In this document: piece after piece, positions 53,618 through 61,204 of the stretch
Layout: each line of letters opens with the position of its first letter
How positions within the stretch are numbered: position 1 is the first letter of the stretch
Origin: Caldifarciminota bacterium
Lineage (GTDB): Bacteria > Hydrothermota > Tepidihabitantia > SM23-42
Direction: 5' to 3'
DNA: 64,000 nucleotides
NCBI GenBank assembly: GCA_020349965.1
Contig: CP070705.1
Span: forward strand, 278,936-342,935
Made by a program: the position numbers and the translations under genes
Notes under the pieces: generated by a model
Databases searched by the model: none
The model's input: the letters and a program-made list of their open reading frames with translations, nothing else
What the model was told of the DNA's origin: nothing

Positions 53618-55635
53618 GCATCCCTGCCGAACTCACCCAGGAGCCTGCGAAAATCTTCGGGATTCGTGCAAACCAGTCTCAGCCCGGCAAGAAAATCGAG
53701 GAAACCTTCAAGGTCCATATTCAGGAAGTGATCCTCGACCTGGTACTCAGGAGGCAGATCATAGAAGAAGGCACCACTGCCCAAAGCATCCTCGAGCCGC
53801 CGGATGTTGTCATGGAGCACCTTATTGACGGCATCTTTGCTGGGGATGGGAAAACGTTCGCCGGATGGCACATACTCTTTGAGCACGAGCAGTCTTCCCT
53901 CGACATCCATGGCATCGACGCCTTCACGGAAGAGAGCATCTGCCCATATGAATCCATACAGAGAGCCGAAGAGATGTAGGATGTGTGTATCCTTACCTTC
54001 AACGACGCACGGAAATTCCTCAAGGCCCAGGCCAGGAATGTATCTGCTCTTGATCACCGGAGCGAGCCTGAAGTTGTAAGAACCGGCACCTTTTCCTTCG
54101 AAGATCTTGGTGACTGCCGGGGCTTCGCCGACACACCGAGCGTAGACTTTCTTATCCTTCTCAATGATCTGACTGACCTGCCAACACTTGCCGCCGAGGA
54201 CGAACCGTTCCCGCAGATGAAATATGCGACCCACGTGTGTGCCCAACATCTCACTGAAAACATCATATTCGCCGAATGATGTTTCCGCGATATTCGAGTG
54301 GATCCTACCCCATTCAATCTTCTTCTCCAAGCGCGAAGAGTTGTAATACACACCCGGCCTCGTCTCCTCAATGTTGCCGCATTCATGCAAATGCCCGAAT
54401 ACCGCTCTCACCTTGTCCTCACCGAATACCGGGAATAACATACTCGCCAGACTGTTCACCGTCGTGCCGATGCGACGCCTCTGATGGAGATAAGAATATA
54501 CCTGCTGAGGAATGACCGACAATGCCGGTGTGTAACGCTTCTCATAGAACATCCCCTCCTTCGCACAATCGAAAAATGTATTGAAAAGTGATCGCTCCCA
54601 ACCGTTGGTGAAGATTCCGACCGCAAAGAGCTTTTGCGTACGGCGATTGCCACGACCGATCCTCTGGAGTAGTGATGAGACATTGAACGGTGGTCTGAAG
54701 AGGACGACGCAATCAACCGAGCCGATATCGATCCCCAATTCCAAGGTCGATGTTGCACACAGAATAGCGCGGTCGCTGTTGTTCATTGCCTGCTCGACCT
54801 CTTCCCTCTTGACCCTGGGCAGGCTTGCATGATGGACATGGACGAGACCGGTGAACGGTGGCACGTTCAACTTCTGCGAATGTAGTTCGGCAAGACTGCG
54901 CGCATTGAAGAAGACCAGAATTTTTTTCAAGTGTCGTTCTCTAACCAATTCCATTAATGTGGGCACGAATCTCTTGGCTTCCAATAGAAGGTATTCGATC
55001 TCGCGCGGCATCCTCAACAAGCAGACTTTGCTCGATGAGAAATAACGGTCTCCAATGGCCAGATCGTCGACCGTTGCGGAAAGAATGCAATATTGCACCC
55101 CTCCTTTGATCTTCCGCAAACGGTTCAGGAGGATGCGCAGCTGATCGCCGCGCGGCGTATTGTCGAGCAGATGTATTTCATCGAGTATTACGGCCTCGAT
55201 CTCCAGAAAGAACGCCGGATGCCGTGCAAGGAGGGAATCGAATGATTCAGGTGTGGTCAATAATACATTCGGGATCTTCTTTACAGTCAACTGTGGGCGG
55301 TCACCGGTCTTAATGCCGATTGTCAAACCCAGATATTCTACTGGGTCGCGCAACCTACGGTAGAGATCATTGACGAGCGCGCGCGTTGGAGAAACATAAA
55401 GAACTAGTAACTTGCCGGCCCGGGTGTCGGCGGTCCCCTTCTCCAGAAGGTTCTCAATGACCGGCGCAATCACCGATTCGGTCTTACCTGATGCTGCGGG
55501 CGATATGACGACTACATTATCCTTCTCCAGGATTCGCGGTATTACCAGTTCTTGTATCGGCAAGAGATCGCCAAAGTGGCCGAAGAAGGGCATCCATGTC
55601 CTGCGCAGAGATTCTTTGATCTTCCCGCTGTCCAT
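53614..55635 (-). CDS. Lhr/BrxHI-like DEAD/DEAH-box helicase
   Basis: 673 residues. Superfamily 2 motifs: Walker A SPAASGKTES (~47-56), DEIH in VILDEIHLLD (~151-154), SAT in CILSATV, and LELGIDIGSVDCVV with QRIGRGNRR (~300-345). A winged-helix and beta-rich part (~385-560) resembles Lhr-type helicases rather than RecQ or UvrB. It is the last gene of a four-gene minus-strand operon with two BrxD-like ATPases. The BrxHI helicase of type 2 BREX is the nearest relative I can name, but BREX methylase (PglX) and PglZ genes are absent here. Confidence 0.83.
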   Translation of the reverse strand: MDSGKIKESLRRTWMPFFGHFGDLLPIQELVIPRILEKDNVVVISPAASGKTESVIAPVIENLLEKGTADTRAGKLLVLYVSPTRALVNDLYRRLRDPVEYLGLTIGIKTGDRPQLTVKKIPNVLLTTPESFDSLLARHPAFFLEIEAVILDEIHLLDNTPRGDQLRILLNRLRKIKGGVQYCILSATVDDLAIGDRYFSSSKVCLLRMPREIEYLLLEAKRFVPTLMELVRERHLKKILVFFNARSLAELHSQKLNVPPFTGLVHVHHASLPRVKREEVEQAMNNSDRAILCATSTLELGIDIGSVDCVVLFRPPFNVSSLLQRIGRGNRRTQKLFAVGIFTNGWERSLFNTFFDCAKEGMFYEKRYTPALSVIPQQVYSYLHQRRRIGTTVNSLASMLFPVFGEDKVRAVFGHLHECGNIEETRPGVYYNSSRLEKKIEWGRIHSNIAETSFGEYDVFSEMLGTHVGRIFHLRERFVLGGKCWQVSQIIEKDKKVYARCVGEAPAVTKIFEGKGAGSYNFRLAPVIKSRYIPGLGLEEFPCVVEGKDTHILHLFGSLYGFIWADALFREGVDAMDVEGRLLVLKEYVPSGERFPIPSKDAVNKVLHDNIRRLEDALGSGAFFYDLPPEYQVEDHFLNMDLEGFLDFLAGLRLVCTNPEDFRRLLGEFGRDA

Positions 55636-55687
55636 TATGCTAATGCTCTGCCATCAAAATGCCACACAGCATACGCCCATCCACGAA

Positions 55688-56977
55688 CTATCCGCCCGGT
55701 CTGCCGAACCTGAACCAGTCAAACGCTTCAACCGAGAATTTTATGAATTCCCGCAACTCGCCGTAACTTCGCTTCAACGCAGCATTGCATACATTCTCTC
55801 GTTGCGGCACGATGACGGAAAAATCCGGGTATGCACAGATATAGACATCGTAGAGGTTGTTGAAAATCAATTCCAATTCAGGCTTGCTGAATTTACGCAA
55901 GAGAATCCGCCTTTCGACAAGATCCCGAACCGCCGAAAACCCACGCAAACCATGGATCGGTGTCGAGGAAAGAATGAGCAGGATATGTGGCTCACGATAG
56001 AGGTACGGTGTGGGGCGAACACGGTTGTGCAACATCTTTCTGTCGATCGACTTCAGATCATCATTATCGAGTGCACTCTGGATCAACCCCTCGAGAAAAT
56101 TCAACCCCCGCGAATGCTCGACATAGTTCCAGATATGGGCCAGCGTCTCAACTTCATCCAGGATTATCACGAGTCCACCCAGACCAGCCTTGTCGGTAAG
56201 ATGACTCAACCCGCTCAGGATGTACGTGTAATAATCAGCCGCGGTTGAATAGTCATAGAGGGCCGGTATCTTCTGTCCGCCGCGTACCCTGAATGGCGAC
56301 AGGGGGTCGATCGCATACTCCTTTGTCGATTCGCCTTCGATCCACTGCCAGAAGACCTCATTCCTCAAGGTGTCATCCTCAAGATCTCTGAGGTAGTTCA
56401 GAACAGGAGTGAAGAAACAGTGGTCCCCGATCTGTGTCTGCGCGATCTCCCGTAACAGATCCCGGAATCTGTATTCACAACCATCTTTAATGTATCGGAG
56501 ATTGTGTACCAACTCGCGGTAGACACGCTTCGGCCGGTACAGAGGCGTTTCCGGGATGCTCAATTCGCAATAAGTTGTAATAAAACCATACTTCAAACAC
56601 ATATGGTGCATGTACTCAAGAAGATGTGTCTTGCCCGAACCATAACTGCCTTCGACGAGGTATACGCTCCCTTCCCCGGCTTTCAGGTCTTTCAAACCCT
56701 TCTCCAGTTCAGACAGTTCATAACTCCGCCCGAAAGTGAAGTATTCTATGTCCTGGTGAGGTACAATACCCAGACGGAATGCTTCCAGAAGTCGCTTCGA
56801 CGAGATTTGATCTAGTTGGATATGTTTCGCGGTAATCGGCCTGAACCATTTTGCCGGCAACCATAATTCCAGTCCGCTGCGGAACTTGACCTTCAACTCA
56901 GCGCCGTCCCATCTCGCCGCTTCGACTACACCCTCGCCGAACACGGGATGCGCTACCAATCTATCTCTTTCACCCAT
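55688..56977 (-). CDS. BrxD-like (DUF2791) P-loop ATPase with N-terminal Tudor-like domain
   Basis: 429 residues. Residues ~8-47 (LVAHPVFGEGVVEAARWDGA, then VKFRSGLELWLPAKWFRPI) match the small beta-barrel at the C-terminus of PcrA/UvrD helicases, which in PcrA contacts RNA polymerase. Then follow an FGRSYEL segment, Walker A VEGSYGSGKTHLLEYM (~107-122) and Walker B GGLVIILDEVETLAHIW (~262-278). The ATPase part resembles BrxD/DUF2791 proteins of BREX. It shares an operon with a second such ATPase (46 nt upstream) and a helicase (52 nt downstream). The Tudor-like domain is missing in the paralogue. Confidence 0.78.
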   Translation of the reverse strand: MGERDRLVAHPVFGEGVVEAARWDGAELKVKFRSGLELWLPAKWFRPITAKHIQLDQISSKRLLEAFRLGIVPHQDIEYFTFGRSYELSELEKGLKDLKAGEGSVYLVEGSYGSGKTHLLEYMHHMCLKYGFITTYCELSIPETPLYRPKRVYRELVHNLRYIKDGCEYRFRDLLREIAQTQIGDHCFFTPVLNYLRDLEDDTLRNEVFWQWIEGESTKEYAIDPLSPFRVRGGQKIPALYDYSTAADYYTYILSGLSHLTDKAGLGGLVIILDEVETLAHIWNYVEHSRGLNFLEGLIQSALDNDDLKSIDRKMLHNRVRPTPYLYREPHILLILSSTPIHGLRGFSAVRDLVERRILLRKFSKPELELIFNNLYDVYICAYPDFSVIVPQRENVCNAALKRSYGELREFIKFSVEAFDWFRFGRPGG

Positions 56978-57023
56978 GAGAGCTATTTGATCCTCGGGGA
57001 TGTAGTGCGGTTATCGACAATAC

Positions 57024-58280
57024 TCAGAATTCTTCACTTTCGATTTCAGTCTTCTCGATGTCGGCCAGCATACGCACCTTCGAACGGAAAATATCCCTTG
57101 CTTCGTCCCTATTGATCACTGACATCCGCTCCTTCAGACGATGGAAAATACCTATAACACTTACGACGAAAATCCTTCGATAGCTGACATCGAGCGTTTG
57201 GAATTCCAATGCAGCCTCGATCATATTCTTTAGAGATTCATTGGACACATCGTGTTCCAGTGTCGAACCATAGGCGGTTTCGAAGACGGTCTGGAGTTTG
57301 CCACCCAGGTCCTTGAGAAAGTCGTGCGCGCTCATACCGATCTCTTCCATATTGATTCTCACGCCCATCGGATTAACCCTCGTAAAACTGGAACGCAACC
57401 TTTGCTTCAGTGCCTCGTACACACCACCGCTTCCTTCAAGGAGAAGATTCTCGTCAGGGATCGCATAGAAGAACATCGCGCCGGGAAGTCTTGAATTACC
57501 GCATTCATCGACCAGCTGTCTCAGATTATCAAGGGCACGGCGCTTATCACGCGCCGACGATATGCTCATCCCTCTTTCCGCTTCGTCAAAAAGCAAGAGC
57601 ACGCCGGAATAACCTATCGAATTAACAAATTGCACAAGGCTACGCAACATCCTGAAGGCATTGCTCCGATCCACACGTTCAGAAATTCGATATCGAAGTT
57701 TCAGCTCACGTGGCAGATCCTCACCCTTCAACCACTGGACAACTTCGAGAAACCCTTCGTCATCGTCATTCAATAGATTCATCGTAGCGGCTTTAATGGC
57801 ATTCGTAAAGCTTGAGCTCTCATAACTTCTGATATGTTCGAGCACATTGCCTTGTGCCGATTTCACAAAAGCCCGAAGAAGTATCTCGATACCAGTTTCC
57901 CATGGTTCTTCCCAGCGCAGTTCGCTCGCCGGTATCCTCAGATTCTGCACAACCGCCCTGTAGACTAATTCGAGTCGATCAAACGGACACTCGGTCGGAC
58001 TGAGCGTAACGTAACTGGAGAGATAGTTGTTCCGCCAGCCGATATTGCGAACGAGGTAGAGAAAGTGAGTCTTTCCACCACCGTAGTTGCCTGTGATAAG
58101 TTTGAAAGATGATAGATTGAACTTCAGGATGCCCTGCAGGTACTCTTCCTCAATTGCCGTGAGGTAGTTATCGACTCCCACACTGAAATATTCGATCCCA
58201 AACTCGGGCGGTGTCCCGAAACTTCCCAATTTGTGAATTATCGCCTTCGCAAGTTTTGGGTCTAAGTCTTTGCTGCCCAT
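57024..58280 (-). CDS. second BrxD-like (DUF2791) P-loop ATPase
   Basis: 418 residues. Walker A ITGNYGGGKTHFLYLV (~62-77) and Walker B SGVLLLFDEAERGMSI (~229-244) are intact. The LGSFGTPPEFGIEYFSVGVDNYL start parallels the IVPHQDIEYFTFGRSYEL stretch of the first ATPase, so the two are diverged paralogues and might form a hetero-oligomer. It begins 17 nt after the coiled-coil gene. No known target-recognition domain is visible. Confidence 0.78.
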   Translation of the reverse strand: MGSKDLDPKLAKAIIHKLGSFGTPPEFGIEYFSVGVDNYLTAIEEEYLQGILKFNLSSFKLITGNYGGGKTHFLYLVRNIGWRNNYLSSYVTLSPTECPFDRLELVYRAVVQNLRIPASELRWEEPWETGIEILLRAFVKSAQGNVLEHIRSYESSSFTNAIKAATMNLLNDDDEGFLEVVQWLKGEDLPRELKLRYRISERVDRSNAFRMLRSLVQFVNSIGYSGVLLLFDEAERGMSISSARDKRRALDNLRQLVDECGNSRLPGAMFFYAIPDENLLLEGSGGVYEALKQRLRSSFTRVNPMGVRINMEEIGMSAHDFLKDLGGKLQTVFETAYGSTLEHDVSNESLKNMIEAALEFQTLDVSYRRIFVVSVIGIFHRLKERMSVINRDEARDIFRSKVRMLADIEKTEIESEEF

Positions 58281-58297
58281 GCTACTCGGGATTCCAA

Positions 58298-59146
58298 CTA
58301 GCGCGTTTCCTCAAAGGAAATATACTCGTAATGTGTTCCGTCACCGTCCTCGTTGTCCGGCACCCAGAAAGAACGAGATTTGTCGACGGTCGCGTCGAAT
58401 GTGGCGACATGCAGTCGCATGCTCTGTTCTGCTATCCTGTTAGCTCTCAATTGAAACAACATGTAGCTCAGTTTAATTCGAGGATACTCCCGAAAATTTT
58501 CCCGTCGCGCGTCGATTGCAAACTGCCTGGGCTGCCTCATGAATACATACTCCCTCAGTACCTCCGAAATCAGTAGCTTGTCGCCGCCTGACCTGCCCGA
58601 TATCTTGAGACACCGTTGATAGGCACGGATCAGATCGTGATAGGCCGAATCCAGGTCCGCAGGTCTGGTTCTCATTTCAGAATCATATTGCTTAACCGTA
58701 TCGTAAATGGCCTTCGGATGCAAGGGTATTTTCGATCTTATCTTCTCCACTTCAGGACCGAAAAAGAGTACTGCATCGCCAAACTCGAAACTGAGTTTCA
58801 AGGTAAACATGCCAAGGCGTAAAACGGGATACTGGCCGCGAAGCTTGATACCATCCTTCGCAAACATCGTTTTCAACTGCTGCCCTAACCGGAAGCGCAG
58901 ATCTTCAGTTGCTTTCAGGATGGCCGCTTTTTCATCCTCCACCCACCCAGCCAGGGAACTCTTCAGGTCAGGGGTAGGTGAAGCGGACAGTATTTTTTCA
59001 ATTTCTACCATCTTTTTCTGCAGAAGGTAGGCATTTTCGACCCGATCGTCGAGTATTTTCTCGTATTCCTGGAGTGTTTTGACTATTCTCTTTGTGTGCT
59101 TGCTTAGGGTCTTAATGCGTTCTATTATTTCTCGTATATCTGCCAC
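58298..59146 (-). CDS. coiled-coil protein of unknown function, first gene of the helicase/ATPase cluster
   Basis: 282 residues. The first ~100 are strongly helical and charged (REIIERIKTLSKHTKRIVKT, VEIEKILS, KAAILKATEDLRFRL), a probable coiled coil. The rest is mixed alpha/beta with a HYEYISFEE end. I recognise no family. It starts with GTG, directly at the predicted transcription start of a TTGACA-16-TATAAT promoter. As the leading gene it may be the sensor, scaffold or substrate adaptor for the ATPases behind it. Confidence 0.7.
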   Translation of the reverse strand: MADIREIIERIKTLSKHTKRIVKTLQEYEKILDDRVENAYLLQKKMVEIEKILSASPTPDLKSSLAGWVEDEKAAILKATEDLRFRLGQQLKTMFAKDGIKLRGQYPVLRLGMFTLKLSFEFGDAVLFFGPEVEKIRSKIPLHPKAIYDTVKQYDSEMRTRPADLDSAYHDLIRAYQRCLKISGRSGGDKLLISEVLREYVFMRQPRQFAIDARRENFREYPRIKLSYMLFQLRANRIAEQSMRLHVATFDATVDKSRSFWVPDNEDGDGTHYEYISFEETR

Positions 59147-59151
59147 CCCTC

Positions 59152-59179
59152 ATTATAACCCGCCGAGTAAGCCTGTCAA
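59152..59179 (-). promoter_or_regulatory. promoter of the helicase/ATPase cluster
   Basis: Minus-strand TTGACA (59179-59174), 16-nt spacer, TATAAT (59157-59152), 5 nt to the GTG at 59146. Full consensus boxes suggest steady expression from a leaderless mRNA. Confidence 0.8.
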
Positions 59180-59265
59180 GCTAAGCAGCGCATTTCGTAT
59201 GTACAACGACCCAATGGGTTCGCAGGTTTGAGGAGCTACAAATAGTACTATCTATCGCTTATTGC

Positions 59266-61065
59266 TCATTCCAAGACGACGAGCTTGTGCGTCGTTAAAT
59301 GCCCTTCATCTTGAATATTCAACAAGTAAACACCCCGGGGAACCAACCGACCGGCATTGTCCCGGCGATCCCAGACGACCACTCCCCGTCCATCCTGGTA
59401 TGTGATATCCTTCAATTCACAGATCAAGGCACCGTCGATACCATATATCTTTGCCGAAGCCTTCCCGCTACTGCAATGGAAACTCAGTTCGGCGGTTCGA
59501 ACGATCGGATTGGGCACACAATTGACGCCATCGTCTTGAACGATAGGTGCAGTTGGCGTATAGGTTACCCGCACTTCTTCGAGCGTGGGCAAATGGCATG
59601 GATTCGTATATTTCAACTGGGCTTTATACTGCAGATAACGCCCGATGAATGTCCGTGGTATCGAAGCATTACTCTTTACCGACATCCACTCCGTCCATGA
59701 ATCCGCTGCGTCGTCCGTATCCCCTGTTCTGATCCAGAATAGGATCGACGTGCCGGATGGCAGAATGGCATCCCATTCGAATCTATTCCAATGGACCGTT
59801 GTCTGCGCATCGAAAATAGACGATACATACTCTTCGTAATACCCACGATCGTAGACATTGCCGATTTCCCGGAATCTGCCGTGATGATCTCTCACGCTCG
59901 GCAGAGAATACTGCGGCACATAACCCGGCCCCATCAAGAGATAGCTCGGTTCGGGCGGATATGCGTAATTATGGATCATCAGATCATAATGGCCGTCATT
60001 GTTATAATCGGCGGCGAGTATACCGCTCGCATCAACCGGAACACCAATCAGGCTCTGGTTCGAATCAGAATACCCGGTACTGCTGCCCCAATAGACGAGC
60101 GGCTTCATTTCGACTCCATAACCTCTCGCACAGACGATGTCCAGGTGCCCATCCTTGTTCAGGTCAGCGATCGTCGTTCCTCCGTAGCATGGACCAGGCA
60201 CTAGCGCTTTCCACAGATGAAAACCGCTATTGCTTCCTGAGTATATGAATAAAGAATCGCCACCAAAACAGGTCAGGACTATATCGAGCCAATTGTTCTT
60301 GTCGAGGTCGGCGACCGAGCATCCGTGCGTATGCCAACCGGGATTCCTCAGTGCCGTTACATTGTTCGGATCGAACCCCGAAACATCTCCCCAATAGATC
60401 AATGAATTCAGATACAATTGCTGCGTGAACAGCAGGTCAAGCCAACCATTCTTGTCGAAATCTGCAACTTCAAAATTATGCCGCCCGCCACCTGGCAGCA
60501 GTGTGTAATTATTGGCGGCGAAGCCGGTTGAACCGCCCCAGAAAACCGCACCGTTCGCGCCATCGTAATGGCCGACGGCAATGTCGAGGTAGCCATCCTT
60601 GTTGAAATCAGCCACGTAGCATGTCTCATTCCACGAATTTATCGGAAGATCCGTGAACTCGTCCGGATCCGGTCCGTTCGCCGTGCCCCAGAAGATACGG
60701 ATAAGATTCTCGATACTCGCGAAAACGAGGTCCGGATATCCGTCGGAGTTCAGGTCAGCCGACTCGCAATTCCCGCCATTGACCAATGGATAACCGGTCC
60801 GCTGCAATGCACTGAAACCGGACGCGCTTCCCCAGTAGACGTATGACGTGCATGCCATTTCGTTGGACACGACGACATCCAGATACCCATCGCCGTTCAG
60901 ATCCCACGGTGTATTGAATCCCATGGCCCCGCCATCCATATGTGAAGCGTAAATATTGCATTCATATTGACTGTCTCGGAATTCCATCTGCGTCGTTTCA
61001 ATCCACATGCTGGCCGACGAAATGCCGGCGCACACGAGAGCTACAAGGTATCTACACACCTTCAT
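59266..61065 (-). CDS. secreted FG-GAP/VCBS-repeat protein with sorting domain
   Basis: 599 residues. A signal-like start (KVCRYLVALVCAGISSASM) is followed by about nine FG-GAP/VCBS-type repeats with Ca-loop patterns (DLNGDGYLDVVVSNE, DLNSDGYPDLVFASI, DFNKDGYLDIAVG, DLDKNNWLDIVL), probably a seven-bladed propeller. The last ~90 residues (NPIVRTAELSFHCSSGKASA, IYGIDGALICE, GRLVPRGVYLLNI) are a sorting domain. GGAGG precedes the ATG. Likely a surface or secreted binding protein. Confidence 0.85.
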   Translation of the reverse strand: MKVCRYLVALVCAGISSASMWIETTQMEFRDSQYECNIYASHMDGGAMGFNTPWDLNGDGYLDVVVSNEMACTSYVYWGSASGFSALQRTGYPLVNGGNCESADLNSDGYPDLVFASIENLIRIFWGTANGPDPDEFTDLPINSWNETCYVADFNKDGYLDIAVGHYDGANGAVFWGGSTGFAANNYTLLPGGGRHNFEVADFDKNGWLDLLFTQQLYLNSLIYWGDVSGFDPNNVTALRNPGWHTHGCSVADLDKNNWLDIVLTCFGGDSLFIYSGSNSGFHLWKALVPGPCYGGTTIADLNKDGHLDIVCARGYGVEMKPLVYWGSSTGYSDSNQSLIGVPVDASGILAADYNNDGHYDLMIHNYAYPPEPSYLLMGPGYVPQYSLPSVRDHHGRFREIGNVYDRGYYEEYVSSIFDAQTTVHWNRFEWDAILPSGTSILFWIRTGDTDDAADSWTEWMSVKSNASIPRTFIGRYLQYKAQLKYTNPCHLPTLEEVRVTYTPTAPIVQDDGVNCVPNPIVRTAELSFHCSSGKASAKIYGIDGALICELKDITYQDGRGVVVWDRRDNAGRLVPRGVYLLNIQDEGHLTTHKLVVLE

Positions 61066-61115
61066 GATCCCTCCTCTATTTGTGCCTACGAGTCACCCAT
61101 AAAGGCTCTATCTAT

Positions 61116-61143
61116 ATTATAGTAGCGTACAGCCGTCTGTCAA
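61116..61143 (-). promoter_or_regulatory. promoter of the FG-GAP protein gene
   Basis: Minus-strand TTGACA (61143-61138), 16-nt spacer, TATAAT (61121-61116). Predicted leader ~45 nt with a GAGGAGGG ribosome site. Confidence 0.78.
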
Positions 61144-61169
61144 GGGATGGAGCAAACAAAGCGGACGTC

Positions 61170-61198
61170 TTGACTGTGCACCGCTACCCGACTATATT
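61170..61198 (+). promoter_or_regulatory. promoter of the C25 peptidase-like gene
   Basis: TTGACT (61170-61175), 17-nt spacer, TATATT (61193-61198), 6 nt to the ATG at 61205. A leaderless mRNA is predicted; no ribosome site is visible. Confidence 0.7.
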
Positions 61199-61204
61199 AT
61201 ATTG

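Noticed and set aside
53614-59146. Complete BREX or DISARM system
   Set aside because: Only BrxD-like and BrxHI-like genes are present; the neighbours on both sides are secreted proteins, and no methylase, PglZ or phospholipase-D gene is seen.
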